A stretch of DNA of 64,000 bases from Undibacterium cyanobacteriorum (GCF_031326225.1 NZ_CP133720.1:2728001-2792000); one strand, 5' to 3'. Numbered from the stretch's first letter, positions 1 to 8,518 are shown. Numbers and translations are program-made. Notes: a model not told the origin generated them from the letters alone.

Positions 1-253
1 CCCCCATCAGCAAATGTCGATGCGACTCATTCGACAGCAAGAAATTTTGCGTGCACTCAGCCTCTTGTTCGACAATAGAAGGAAGTCGCGATGCTAGCGC
101 CTTCGCTTTCCGAGAATGAAGAGAAAACAGCCACCACAAGCCATAAAGCACCAGAAATAAAAGTGCCCCACAATACCATTGCCACGCCCACAAACGAGCC
201 TGTTGCTGCAGAACATAAACCCCCAATCCAAATGCAAGAATGAAGGTACGCAT
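1..253 (-). CDS. comEC: ComEC/Rec2 DNA uptake channel, N-terminal fragment (runs off the window)
   Basis: The minus strand is open from an ATG at 253 to the window edge, giving about 84 residues. The start reads MRTFILAFGLGVYVLQQQA, followed by a tryptophan- and leucine-rich membrane segment and a charged stretch. This matches the N-terminus of betaproteobacterial ComEC/Rec2, the inner-membrane channel that carries single-stranded DNA into the cytoplasm during natural transformation. It begins 3 nt after the tatD stop codon, so the two are probably co-transcribed; the tatD-comEC order is common in this group. The competence domain and metallo-beta-lactamase-like domain would lie outside the window. 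The assignment rests only on the N-terminus. Confidence 0.7.
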   Translation of the reverse strand, partial: MRTFILAFGLGVYVLQQQARLWAWQWYCGALLFLVLYGLWWLFSLHSRKAKALASRLPSIVEQEAECTQNFLLSNESHRHLLMG

Positions 254-256
254 GGT

Positions 257-1081
257 CTATGCGTGAGCCAGCCAAGGCCGGAGGCGCGGCAAAACATCGA
301 GTACATTCATGCTCGTTTGCTGGGCAACCTGCGCAATCGAACAACCACGCAAGGTGGCCAACTCATGCCCGATCTGGACCAACTCACCGGGCACGTTCAC
401 ACCGGGATGACACCAACGTGGGGCAATGTCAGGCGCGTCGGTTTCAAGCACGATACTTTCGAAAGGCAAATTGCTTGCTAAACGACGCAATTGAAGCGCA
501 CGCGTAAAAGTCATCGCTCCGCCGAAGCCAAGTTTAAATCCGAGCTGAATGAAATGTTGTGCTTGTTGCTCGCTGCCATTAAATGCATGTGCGATGCCGC
601 CGACAACGGGAATGCGACGTAAATATTTCAGAATTTGATCTTGCGAGCGGCGCACGTGCAACAACACCGGCAAGTTAAAATCTCTGGCGATCTTCAGCTG
701 CTCGCTGTAGAAGAAAATTTGTTTTTCGCGTAGTGGACTTTCACACAAAGCCGGCACGAAAAAATCGAGACCAATTTCCCCTATCCCGAGGAAACGGCGA
801 CTCACACTCGAGCTGGCGTCCTGCATCAACTGAGCCACCATCTCTCGTAAAGATCTTAGATCCTCTTCTGCGGAAGTTGGGACGTACATCGGGTGTATTC
901 CCAACGTGAAGAAGCAAGCTTCATGTTGCTCAGCCAGCTCGCGCACACGGGCAAAATTAGACTGATGCACGGCAGGAATGACGATCGCAGAAATCCCCAT
1001 TTTAACGGCCTCATCGGCCAGCTCGAGCGACTTTCCCGCAAACTCACTTGCATCAAGATGACAATGACTATCAATCCACAC
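257..1081 (-). CDS. tatD: TatD-family metal-dependent deoxyribonuclease/hydrolase
   Basis: A TIM-barrel amidohydrolase-fold protein of 274 residues. The metal-binding HxH motif is at the extreme N-terminus (WIDSHCHLD). Further family motifs are GIGEIGLDFF, the LLHVRRS histidine strand, IAHAFNGS and ETDAPDIAP. TatD proteins are cytoplasmic 3'-5' exonucleases linked to DNA repair and turnover of oxidised or fragmented DNA. The start is taken as the GTG at 1081, because a GGAG sequence lies 6 nt upstream (1088-1091) and the protein then begins directly at the HxH strand as in the family; an in-frame start at 1156 would add 25 unlikely residues. It sits upstream of comEC and is probably in the same operon. 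Confidence 0.9.
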   Translation of the reverse strand: MWIDSHCHLDASEFAGKSLELADEAVKMGISAIVIPAVHQSNFARVRELAEQHEACFFTLGIHPMYVPTSAEEDLRSLREMVAQLMQDASSSVSRRFLGIGEIGLDFFVPALCESPLREKQIFFYSEQLKIARDFNLPVLLHVRRSQDQILKYLRRIPVVGGIAHAFNGSEQQAQHFIQLGFKLGFGGAMTFTRALQLRRLASNLPFESIVLETDAPDIAPRWCHPGVNVPGELVQIGHELATLRGCSIAQVAQQTSMNVLDVLPRLRPWLAHA

Positions 1082-1451
1082 ATTCAACTCCACGCATTTG
1101 CTCAATATTCTTATAGCGTAAAACACTCGTTCGCTCGATGAAATTTCACCAAGCATTGGACCGCCTTCCTGACGCCCTTTTGATGCGCCTTATTGTGCTA
1201 AACATTTAACCTTTTCACAACAAAATCCTTAGCAACTGTAAGGCTAAAGGGCGTTTAATGGAAATCGTCTCACTCGCTCTGACTCGCCAGACTAAGCTGG
1301 AAATCGTCCAACGAGGTAATTTTAACTGCATGTCCGAAAATGTCCGAAAGTCGTCCCTTATAAGCCTATTTTTTGAAACTAGATCCTCGTATGATGCTCA
1401 CTTAAGATTTGTCCAAAATTACTCATTAACACCAGTTCTTCTGAGGAAAAC
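1082..1451. other. Intergenic region between tatD and the DUF1272 gene
   Basis: This 370 nt stretch separates two divergent genes and should hold both promoters. A plus-strand reading frame of 66 codons exists from 1258, but it has no ribosome binding site and no recognisable composition, so it is not called. No convincing operator or hairpin was found. Confidence 0.4.
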
Positions 1452-1784
1452 ATGCTAGAACTTCGTCCTAACTGTGAACATTGTGATAAAGATCTTGGTG
1501 CCGATGCACTCGACGCGATGATCTGTAGTTTTGAATGCACTTTTTGTCTCGATTGCGTTGAACAAGTGTTACAAGGAGTATGCCCCAATTGTGGCGGCAA
1601 TTTCTGTCAGCGCCCTACTCGACCAAGCCGCAACTGGAAAAATAACAACAACCTCGAACACCATCCTGCGCGCATCGGCAGAGTATATCGACCTGTCGAT
1701 CCTCAAGCTCACGCACAACTTTTAGCGCGGCAAAAGGAGTCCGCCACAACGACCTCCACCTCGCCCTCCGCATGCTCTAGCTAA
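1452..1784 (+). CDS. DUF1272 cysteine-rich zinc-binding protein
   Basis: A 110-residue protein whose first 55 residues carry paired cysteine motifs: CEHCDKDL, CSFECTFCLDC and CPNCGG. This is the signature of the DUF1272 family, small presumed zinc-binding proteins of unknown function. The family start MLELRPNCE fits the ATG at 1452. The C-terminal half (RPSRNWKNNNN onward) is low-complexity and serine/threonine-rich, and probably disordered. The gene lies 53 nt upstream of glxA-like on the same strand and may be co-transcribed with it. No enzyme activity can be assigned. Confidence 0.85.
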   Translation: MLELRPNCEHCDKDLGADALDAMICSFECTFCLDCVEQVLQGVCPNCGGNFCQRPTRPSRNWKNNNNLEHHPARIGRVYRPVDPQAHAQLLARQKESATTTSTSPSACSS

Positions 1785-1837
1785 CCAGCCCTCGATCGCC
1801 CCCACTACAGCAATCCTGCGCTCAACATGAGTCTTCA

Positions 1838-2815
1838 ATGAAACCGCAAATCATTTACTTTTTACTGCTACCTGATCTGCTCTTGGTCGACCTCGCCGGC
1901 CCTGCTGATGCTTTCTTATTTGCCAATCGCATCAGCAAAAAGAAACTTTTCGAGCTACGCTATATTTGCGCGCAACCCGAGCTTGAATCTTCTCTCGGAC
2001 TCACACTGACGTCCACACTGCCACTGCCCTCCAACATTGAGAGTGATGCGTGGATCGTCATTCCAGGCACGCTCTGCCAAACTTTCGACCCAACTTCGAG
2101 CGCCGCCAGAACGAGTATTCAATGGCTACGCGAACAAAAGCACGTGAACAAACTCATCTGCATCTGCGCTGGAGCTTTAATTGCCGCGCACGCAGGTCAT
2201 TTGCAGCACAAACATGCCACCACCCACCACAGTCATCTTGCCGAATTAAAAGCGATTGATCCGTCGATTCAAGTTGATCAACATCGCATTTTTGTTGAGG
2301 ATGGCGCACTTGCGACCAGTGCCGGTGTGACCGCAGGGATCGATTTATGCTTGCACCTCATCAGCGCTTGCCATACGCCATCACTGGCGGTTGAAGTGGC
2401 ACAAGCGATGTTGATTTACTTTCGACGTGGTAGCAATGACCCCCAACTTTCCCCATGGCTGATGTACCGCAATCATATGCACACTGCCGTACACCGCGCC
2501 CAGGATTTATTGAGTCGCGACCCCGCTTACCCTTGGCATCTTGAAGAACTCGCCAGCAAGCTGGGGACCAGTAGCCGTCATTTAAGTCGGCTGTTTAAAG
2601 AACATACGTCGATCTCAGTTATTGATTATCTCAACCAGCTCAGAGTTCAGCTCGCTGATCAATTTCTCGCCAACACATCATGGTCGATCGAACGCGTTGC
2701 CGAGGCGGCTGGATTTGGCTCGACACGTCAATTCCGTCGTGTTTGGCAGGCCAAACACCAAACATCACCCTCCAGATTCCAACGAAACTTAGTACAACAC
2801 GATGACAAACATTAA
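1838..2815 (+). CDS. GlxA-family transcriptional regulator (DJ-1/PfpI domain plus AraC-type HTH)
   Basis: A 325-residue protein with two parts. Residues 1 to about 190 form a DJ-1/PfpI-like domain: LLPDLLLVDLAGPADAF at the start and an ICAGA nucleophile elbow with cysteine near residue 108. The C-terminal 100 residues form a double helix-turn-helix of the AraC/XylS type (LEELASKLGTSSRHLSRLFK and VAEAAGFGSTRQFRRVW). GlxA-type proteins are cytoplasmic regulators that sense small metabolites through the DJ-1 domain. The downstream hydrolase gene overlaps its 3' end by 14 nt, so the two form an operon and the hydrolase may act on or clear the inducer. Confidence 0.9.
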   Translation: MKPQIIYFLLLPDLLLVDLAGPADAFLFANRISKKKLFELRYICAQPELESSLGLTLTSTLPLPSNIESDAWIVIPGTLCQTFDPTSSAARTSIQWLREQKHVNKLICICAGALIAAHAGHLQHKHATTHHSHLAELKAIDPSIQVDQHRIFVEDGALATSAGVTAGIDLCLHLISACHTPSLAVEVAQAMLIYFRRGSNDPQLSPWLMYRNHMHTAVHRAQDLLSRDPAYPWHLEELASKLGTSSRHLSRLFKEHTSISVIDYLNQLRVQLADQFLANTSWSIERVAEAAGFGSTRQFRRVWQAKHQTSPSRFQRNLVQHDDKH

Positions 2816-3386
2816 TCTCCACCAAACTCGCACTGCACTCCTTCTCATCGACGTTCAAATGGCTTTTGACGATCCTTACTGGGGCGCACGTAACAACCCC
2901 GCCGCCGAGGGTAATATTGCCTTACTCCTCAAAGCCTGGCGTCAAGCAAATTTACCAGTCATTCACGTCCGCCACTGCTCAGTCGAAGAACAATCTCCCT
3001 TGCGTGAAGACCGACCAGGCAACGCCTATAAGCCTGAGGCCACGCCGCTTGACGGTGAAATCGAGTTCCGAAAATCCGTCAACAGCGCCTTCATCGGCAC
3101 ACAGCTACATGAATACTTACAGCGGCATGAAATACATCAGATCGTGATTGTTGGCATCAGCACCGATCATTGCGTTTCAACCACGACCCGAATGGGCGCG
3201 AACCTAGGCTATCAGGTACATTTGGTAGCGGATGCATGTTTTAGTTTTGAACGGGTGGGATGGAATGGTCAGATCATCGATGCCGAACAAGTGCACCAAA
3301 TCAACCTCGCATCTTTAAATCGAGAGTTTTGTACTCTGCACTCCACCAGCAATGTGATCGAAAATCTGAAACAAGTGAGAGGGTAA
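2802..3386 (+). CDS. Cysteine hydrolase of the isochorismatase family
   Basis: A 194-residue isochorismatase-fold hydrolase. The expected catalytic triad is visible: Asp17 (LLLIDVQMAF), Lys91 (FRKSVNSAF) and Cys124 (STDHCVSTTTR). Members cleave amides, ureido groups or vinyl ethers; the substrate cannot be read from the sequence. It overlaps the upstream GlxA-type regulator gene by 14 nt, a frequent pairing in Proteobacteria, so translation is probably coupled. The operon ends near the hairpin at 3420-3451. Confidence 0.9.
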   Translation: MTNINLHQTRTALLLIDVQMAFDDPYWGARNNPAAEGNIALLLKAWRQANLPVIHVRHCSVEEQSPLREDRPGNAYKPEATPLDGEIEFRKSVNSAFIGTQLHEYLQRHEIHQIVIVGISTDHCVSTTTRMGANLGYQVHLVADACFSFERVGWNGQIIDAEQVHQINLASLNREFCTLHSTSNVIENLKQVRG

Positions 3387-3419
3387 ATAAGCGAATAAGT
3401 AATAACAAAAGCAAAAAAT

Positions 3420-3451
3420 AACGGCCTAGCGCATGTTAGCGCTAAGCCGTT
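3420..3451. terminator. Bidirectional terminator hairpin
   Basis: Arms of 13 bp (3420-3432 and 3439-3451) pair with one mismatch around a 6 nt loop. Read on the minus strand the hairpin is followed by a T-rich run (complement of the A-rich tract at 3410-3419), so it should stop transcription of the minus-strand lipoprotein gene. It also follows the hydrolase stop codon on the plus strand. Confidence 0.7.
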
Positions 3452-3467
3452 CTCTACTATCAAGCAA

Positions 3468-3514
3468 GGTCAAGCAAATACGAATTTGCTTGACCGACGG
3501 CGCAGGTCTGCGCC
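3468..3514. repeat. Two adjacent inverted repeats
   Basis: The first is a perfect 12 bp inverted repeat, GGTCAAGCAAAT at 3468-3479 and its complement at 3484-3495, with a 4 nt loop. The second is GGCGCAG (3499-3505) with CTGCGCC (3508-3514) around 2 nt. Both lie between the 3' ends of two convergent genes. Neither has a T-tract, so they may stabilise transcript ends rather than terminate. Confidence 0.6.
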
Positions 3515-3526
3515 AATCAAATTGCC

Positions 3527-3739
3527 TTAGTTTTGCGGACGAATAATGCGATCTTTGCAGGTGAAGCTGCTGGTCGAAACTTTATCCACATTTCCCGCAC
3601 CACAAGTTGAAATCGCTTGTTGCGACATGATCGCGATTTGCTTAGAGCTATCACCACCGCCCTCGCTGACGGCGATACATGCGCTGAGACTTGCGACTAC
3701 GGCCAAGATGCTAGAAATCGATACTGTTTTTTTCAACAT
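3527..3739 (-). CDS. Small putative lipoprotein
   Basis: A 70-residue protein starting MLKKTVSIS with a hydrophobic signal peptide and a lipobox-like LSAC at about residue 21, followed by a glycine/serine linker. The mature part is only about 50 residues and has two further cysteines (STCGAG and FTCKDR) that could form a disulfide. The start at 3739 is preferred to the ATG at 3757 because it places the lysines directly before the hydrophobic stretch. No family is recognised. Confidence 0.65.
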   Translation of the reverse strand: MLKKTVSISSILAVVASLSACIAVSEGGGDSSKQIAIMSQQAISTCGAGNVDKVSTSSFTCKDRIIRPQN

Positions 3740-3946
3740 GAAATTCTCCCGATTCAAATAAGTCCTGCGTCCTGCACAAGGACCTATCGCTCAACGATAA
3801 GTCCGCATGCTACTGAAAAAAAATTGCTTGAATACTGCATTCTCCAAGCACCGCTACTTAATGCTTCGATACTGAACCTGGTTGACATCAACGTCAAGAT
3901 AAAATTCACTTAACAGCGCAGATCGAGACGGCACGAATTTCATCGC

Positions 3947-5071
3947 TCATTTGAGATTCAATTTAGTCCGAATCTCGAAAGGAATCGCATCTTTATGGAC
4001 CATAAAATAAATCGTCTTCATACGCACATAATTGCGGCTCATGTGGAGATAGCCGGCGTACGGCCCCACCCCTGCGCCGTAACTATTCTTGGTCAAGTAG
4101 AAGGTTTTACCATTCTCATCTTTTGACAAGCCAACGATGTGCATACTGTGGTCATCGGTGCTACGCCAATCATCGAATGCGTCTTGGCGCGCGGCTTGAG
4201 TGACTTCCTTGCCCTCATCATCAAGCAAGGCAATCCCTTCCTTGGTGTTAAACCCCTTCTCACTCGTATCACCACCCCATGAGATCGTATAACCTTTACT
4301 CAGCGCATTCGTCATGATTTTTTCCATGTCATCGAGCGGCACATTGAGGTAACGCGCGTTGTGTGACCAATTGTCTGGAATTTCTAAGCGTACTGGCTGG
4401 TAGAAGGGATGGTGTGAAAAACTCGTCACTTCGACGTAATCATCCGGATTCAGTTTAAGGACTTGATCACGGAAACTTTGCGGCGTGTAAGTCTTACCCT
4501 CGAATACAAAACTTTGTGGTGGTTTGCCAATATAGGCATCCAAGATGCCCTCGAACGCAGGCTTCCACGACTTGGTCGGACGTCCACCCTTCACCACAGC
4601 CTCCAAAAAGGCCGTCGTCACACGGGCGAGTTCGGCGTGATCGAGTTTGCTTTCGCCTTCTTTCAATCCTGTGAATGCAGCGCGAGGCACTGCACCATAG
4701 TGGCGTAACATGTCCATCGCATCGTGATTATTACCGCCCTCCCAGAAGTTAGCTTTTCCTTGGGCACGGACAAATGCATCTGCTTTCAGAGGATAGGCAT
4801 GGCGCACAGCGAATACTTCCGACAGCTCAATTAACTTACCACTTTGACGTGCGACTTCACTCTCCATGAAAGAAGCGGTAGCAAAGTTCCAGCAGGTATT
4901 GGTGCGTGCCTGATCCTTGACCGCAGTACGAGCAGCTTCTGCTTCGACCGCGAAAATACGCTTCAGTGCTGCAGATTGTGGCGCACTCGATGAGGGTGCG
5001 TTTGATTGCTGCGCAAATGCGGAGCTGATAAGGAGTGTGGTTGAGGCCAGAGCCAAAGATAGCAGTCGCAT
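3947..5071 (-). CDS. Exported C1-family (bleomycin hydrolase/PepC-like) cysteine peptidase
   Basis: A 374-residue papain-fold peptidase with a signal peptide (residues 1-20, ending SSAFAQ), so probably periplasmic. The oxyanion glutamine Gln54 and nucleophile Cys60 are in DQARTNTCWNFA; the catalytic histidine is in DDHSMHIVGL near residue 310, and the asparagine in TKNSYG near residue 330. The arrangement matches the bleomycin-hydrolase/aminopeptidase C branch rather than small papains. Cytoplasmic PepC enzymes lack a signal peptide, so this is an exported relative whose substrate is unknown. It stands alone between two intergenic regions. Confidence 0.85.
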   Translation of the reverse strand: MRLLSLALASTTLLISSAFAQQSNAPSSSAPQSAALKRIFAVEAEAARTAVKDQARTNTCWNFATASFMESEVARQSGKLIELSEVFAVRHAYPLKADAFVRAQGKANFWEGGNNHDAMDMLRHYGAVPRAAFTGLKEGESKLDHAELARVTTAFLEAVVKGGRPTKSWKPAFEGILDAYIGKPPQSFVFEGKTYTPQSFRDQVLKLNPDDYVEVTSFSHHPFYQPVRLEIPDNWSHNARYLNVPLDDMEKIMTNALSKGYTISWGGDTSEKGFNTKEGIALLDDEGKEVTQAARQDAFDDWRSTDDHSMHIVGLSKDENGKTFYLTKNSYGAGVGPYAGYLHMSRNYVRMKTIYFMVHKDAIPFEIRTKLNLK

Positions 5072-5244
5072 GTCTTCTCCATGTGGTGGTAAGCAGATTA
5101 ATTAAAGCTGAGAACGAAATGTCCCAGCTTTAAGTTTGCTGCACATCATAAACACAGAGTGCGCACTTGAATAGAGTCAAAATCAGAAAACTGTCTAAAC
5201 TAATTCGATGTTTTAACAGAGTTTGCGATCAAACAAAAACTGAC

Positions 5245-6708
5245 TTACTCACCAAACCAAGTCAACCCCAACAAGCGTTTGGGATCCAACATCGTCTGCA
5301 ATTCACCCGCCAATTGACGTGAGGAAGACGCCGTATAACGCTGATAAAAATCGAGGTTGTACGGGCCGACGCCATGTTCTGCGCTAAAGCTACCCTGATA
5401 GGTGTTCACCACCAAGTCATAGATTTCCGTACGAATTTGTTGCACGACTTGCGCGTCGTAGCTAGGAATTGCATTAGTAGATTCAGCTTGCTCTGCACTC
5501 GGCCACACCATATTGAAGTGACACCCACCATCAGCCCAATGGCCAAAGTCCATCACTTTAATCCACGGATATTTTTCTGCCATCAAGGCTAAGCCTTCAT
5601 CGCGGAACTTGACGAAAGATGAGCGAGGCATCGAGATGTCAAACGCGATCATCTTACCTTCATGACGCAAAGCTTCGCTAATCGCATGGCGAATGCGCCA
5701 CAGGTCTTTACCACGTCCAACCACTGCATTCTCAACCACGTCGCCAAACAAATTCTCGAGGCAGCGCATCAACACGCTTTCAAGATCGATTCCCGTGACT
5801 TGTGGATCCGCAGTGCTCGCCAATTCCAGCAATACGCAATAATGCGGCACAGGTTCTGGTGCAAATGGATTACTGATGCTAGGAATGTGTTTCAGAACAG
5901 CCTGCAATGCCGCGCCTGACACACCTTCAAACGCCGTCAAGAACTCACTGCAATCGCGCTCCAACACACTCAGTAATTCCAGCACCGCCGCTTGATCGCG
6001 CGGCACCACCAAGGCGGTTGCCGTTTGTTTCGGGATACGATGTACTTGCAATACCGCACGTGTAATGATGCCGTAAGCACCACTGCTGCCGACGAATAAT
6101 TGTTTCAGATCCGGACCAGTATTATTTTTACGCAGCGCCGTTTGTAGGTCGAGCACTTCGCCGGCTGGGTGCATCAAGACGGCGCGCAATCCCAACAAAT
6201 TTTGGCGTACATCACCATACTTGACCAAGCGTGCACCGCCAGTGTTAGCCGCGATCATGCCACCGATGGAAGGATTAGCGCCCAGGTCAATCGGAAAAAA
6301 TAAACCATGCGGTTCCAATGCTTCGTTCAACTCTTGCAAGCTAACACCGGCATCAACACTCACCGAGCGATTGATGACATCGACTTCGATGTGCTTTTTG
6401 ATCCGTTCCAAACTCAAGACTACATAGCGACCGCTCGCATCTGGCGTACTTGCCGCCACCAAGCCGGTATTCGCCCCTTGCAGCACCACGGCTTGCTCAG
6501 CATCGGCGCAGAGACGCACACATTCCACTACTTGTTCGTGACTATCGGGACGCAACACTGCCAGCGTCGAACCTTGACCATACCGCGCCCCCGTCGTGAA
6601 ACGCGCGCAATCATTGGCATCAGTGAGCAAACCATGCTCGCCCAACACAGCACGCAAACCCGCGAGCAGGTTTTCTTGTTGCGAAGTTTTTGTGGTGACG
6701 GTCAACAT
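5245..6708 (-). CDS. FAD-binding 2-hydroxyacid dehydrogenase (GlcD/D-lactate dehydrogenase type)
   Basis: A 487-residue flavoprotein of the FAD-binding type 4 (PCMH) superfamily. The nucleotide-binding PP-loop region reads LQGANTGLVAAS, followed by the characteristic GANPSIGGMIAANTGG and the second FAD contact SSGAYGIITRAVL. The C-terminal domain carries FGHWADGGCHFNM and SAEHGVG, conserved histidine motifs of the GlcD/Dld2/D-2-hydroxyglutarate dehydrogenase group. It should oxidise a D-2-hydroxyacid to the 2-oxoacid and pass electrons to a quinone or electron-transfer flavoprotein. The substrate is not determined. The neighbouring repeat block separates it from hglS, which also handles a 2-oxoacid. 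Confidence 0.85.
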   Translation of the reverse strand: MLTVTTKTSQQENLLAGLRAVLGEHGLLTDANDCARFTTGARYGQGSTLAVLRPDSHEQVVECVRLCADAEQAVVLQGANTGLVAASTPDASGRYVVLSLERIKKHIEVDVINRSVSVDAGVSLQELNEALEPHGLFFPIDLGANPSIGGMIAANTGGARLVKYGDVRQNLLGLRAVLMHPAGEVLDLQTALRKNNTGPDLKQLFVGSSGAYGIITRAVLQVHRIPKQTATALVVPRDQAAVLELLSVLERDCSEFLTAFEGVSGAALQAVLKHIPSISNPFAPEPVPHYCVLLELASTADPQVTGIDLESVLMRCLENLFGDVVENAVVGRGKDLWRIRHAISEALRHEGKMIAFDISMPRSSFVKFRDEGLALMAEKYPWIKVMDFGHWADGGCHFNMVWPSAEQAESTNAIPSYDAQVVQQIRTEIYDLVVNTYQGSFSAEHGVGPYNLDFYQRYTASSSRQLAGELQTMLDPKRLLGLTWFGE

Positions 6709-6799
6709 GGATTACTCTCCAAAACAAAATTCAAATAACTTACGACGATGGCAGTTTGATCGACTGATTACTGCAGGTGCCGCAATCAAAAGACACTGG

Positions 6800-6819
6800 A
6801 TTCCCGCTTTCGCGGGAAT
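6800..6819. repeat. REP-like palindrome
   Basis: ATTCCCGC and its complement GCGGGAAT surround a TTTC loop. The same 20 bp palindrome recurs at 57862-57881 and in degenerate form at 57804-57826, so it is a dispersed extragenic repeat. Confidence 0.75.
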
Positions 6820-6866
6820 GACGACTTCACGGATTGGCTCATCTGCGCACCCCGTTTAAGAAAGCA

Positions 6867-6905
6867 CACGTAGTACGGCGAGGCGGAACAACGACGCTGG
6901 GGCGC
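6867..6905. repeat. Half copy of the structured extragenic repeat
   Basis: The stretch matches the right half of the repeat unit at 7211-7284, from the second GTAC through GGCGGAACAAC to GCTGGGGCGC, but the left half is missing. It is separated from the main array by the inverted repeat at 6938-7048, which may have been inserted. Confidence 0.6.
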
Positions 6906-6937
6906 TTCCCCCTGTCACTGCAGTGTACCGCCCCGAC

Positions 6938-7048
6938 TCCTTCCCCTTCAAGGGGAAGGCTGGGAAGGGGATGGGTTTAAACCGATCCTGGACAGGTATC
7001 GACATCAAAACCCATCCCCACCCTAGCCTTCCCTTGAAAGGGAGGGAA
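6938..7048. repeat. Long imperfect inverted repeat of G/C-rich arms
   Basis: Arms of about 41 bp (6938-6978 and 7007-7048) are mutually complementary with a few mismatches, and each contains its own smaller hairpin (CCTTCCCC/GGGGAAGG type). The spacer is about 28 nt. It resembles a pair of head-to-head REP-type elements and codes for nothing visible. Confidence 0.65.
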
Positions 7049-7080
7049 TTTATCCATTCAACAACGTCAGCGCAATTTCA

Positions 7081-7510
7081 CGTACAACAGGATAAATCGT
7101 GCAATTCCGCGCTAGCAAGGCGCATGGCCGAAGACAGTACATAGAGTACGGCGAGGCCTTGCAACGCCACTAGCGCACGATTCCACTCACAACCAGATAA
7201 ATCGTGCAATCGCCTCCCAGCTAGGCGTTCCGACGAAGACAGTACACGTGGTACGGCGAGGCGGAACAACAACGCTGGGGCGCGATTTCACGTACAACAG
7301 GATAAATCGTGCAATGCCGCGCTAGCAAGGCGCATGGCCGAAGACAGTACATAGAATACGGCGAGGCCATGCAACGCCGCTAGCGCACGATTCCACTTAC
7401 AACCGGATAAATCGTGCAATGCCGCGCTAGCAAGGCGCATGGCCGAAGACAGTACATAGAGTACGGCGAGGCCATGCAACGCCGCTAGCGCGACATTTCA
7501 CGATTTATCC
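7081..7510. repeat. Array of four ~105 bp structured extragenic repeats
   Basis: Four units have hairpin cores at 7109-7176, 7211-7284, 7319-7386 and 7424-7491. Each core is a long imperfect palindrome with the apex GTAC-N5-GTAC. Units are joined by a linker with GGATAAATCGTGCAAT or a variant. Units 1, 3 and 4 have arms of the GCGCTAGC/ATGGCC type; unit 2 has a different arm (CCCAGC/TTCCG), yet both sides change together so pairing is kept. The linker motif also contains the stop codon of hglS (7505-7507). The minus strand is open through much of the array, but this is a consequence of the repeat, not evidence of a gene. Confidence 0.8.
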
Positions 7511-8518
7511 ATTGGCGGTCATTTTAAAAATGCCCGTTGCATTCCCCGCATCAAACCCCAAATCCAACTTCGTTTTACCGTTCTCGGTATAGCTATCACG
7601 CGTAATAAATTCGTAGAACGAGCCTGGTACCTCACGTTCTACCAAACCACCATTCGCATCGATAAATTGACGGATTACTGGATCGGCCTTGAAGGCTGTT
7701 TGTTTGATACGACCTGTGCTCGATACTTCCACTGCTGGCTTCATAGGACGGCCCAAAGCTTGTTGAGCTTCAGTCAAAGCATAGACATCGGCAACGCGAT
7801 CTGTCGCATGGTTGAAGACGTTACCTTCGGTCGCAATCCATGCCATTTCTGCGGATTCTTTCAACAAGATCTCATAGTCTGCCACAGTCGGCGTCGCATG
7901 TTGACGTTCGAAGCATGAAACGAGCACGGGCAATAATTCTTGCGCTTGCGCTAAGGACAAACTGCCGTCGCGTTCGAGTTCATTCAACATCGATACCGCA
8001 GCTGGCGTCAATGGATCACGTGATTCACCCAAAACACGCGTCACAGCTTCTTGAAATTCTTTGCTGAAACGCTCTGGATGCAATTCGCTGACGAAGAATT
8101 GGGAAATGTTTTCTGGATCATCGATCTGCGCATAAGAACGGCCCGTCATTTTCAAACGGTCTAAAGGGAAAACACCGTTCAAGCGGAAGCCCAATGGTTT
8201 TAAGACACGTGTGATGGCCGCTTCGCCCGGTGGCAAATCACCTAAACCAAACCAACGCACTGTGCGCAAAGCACCATGATCCAACATCACTTTGCCACCG
8301 CTTGCAGCCACATCCATAGTGTAGGCTTTACCACTTGGTACGCGCTCGAGAACGCCTGCAAACAAGGCCATATTCAAGGCTTGTGCCAACTCAGCGCGCG
8401 ACACTTTCGCCTCTTCCCAAATACGGAACTTAGGCGAAATTTGCATGAGATTTTCAATTTCTTGTGTCTTGTCAGCACCAAGCAATTTAAGCAATAAGGC
8501 GTGAATGTGAGCGTTCAT
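7505..8518 (-). CDS. hglS: DUF1338 family 2-oxoadipate dioxygenase/decarboxylase
   Basis: A 337-residue protein of the DUF1338/HglS family. HglS is an Fe(II) enzyme that converts 2-oxoadipate to D-2-hydroxyglutarate in D-lysine catabolism. Family motifs include MLDHGALRTVRWF, containing a metal-ligand histidine, followed by GLGDLPPGE, the PLGFRLNGVFPLDRLKMTGR segment and a C-terminal FITRDSYT. The start at 8518 (MNAHIHALLLK) has a good AGGAAG site upstream; an earlier in-frame ATG at 8599 would run into the divergent promoter region. It is divergent from a LysR-type gene, its likely regulator. The upstream FAD-dependent hydroxyacid dehydrogenase could oxidise the D-2-hydroxyglutarate product; that link is inference. 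Confidence 0.85.
   Translation of the reverse strand: MNAHIHALLLKLLGADKTQEIENLMQISPKFRIWEEAKVSRAELAQALNMALFAGVLERVPSGKAYTMDVAASGGKVMLDHGALRTVRWFGLGDLPPGEAAITRVLKPLGFRLNGVFPLDRLKMTGRSYAQIDDPENISQFFVSELHPERFSKEFQEAVTRVLGESRDPLTPAAVSMLNELERDGSLSLAQAQELLPVLVSCFERQHATPTVADYEILLKESAEMAWIATEGNVFNHATDRVADVYALTEAQQALGRPMKPAVEVSSTGRIKQTAFKADPVIRQFIDANGGLVEREVPGSFYEFITRDSYTENGKTKLDLGFDAGNATGIFKMTANG

Noticed and set aside
1258..1458. 66-codon plus-strand frame upstream of the DUF1272 gene
   Set aside because: No ribosome binding site, no recognisable composition, and it runs across the probable promoter and start region of the DUF1272 gene.
7078..7479. Minus-strand frames with repeated peptide AVLYVLSSAMRLASA
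   Set aside because: They are the translation of the structured repeat array; the units differ by changes that keep base pairing rather than protein sequence, and no ribosome binding site is present.
7081..7510. Possible CRISPR or retron msr/msd locus
   Set aside because: Repeats are hairpins with linkers that are themselves repeated, not unique spacers, and there is no reverse transcriptase gene nearby.
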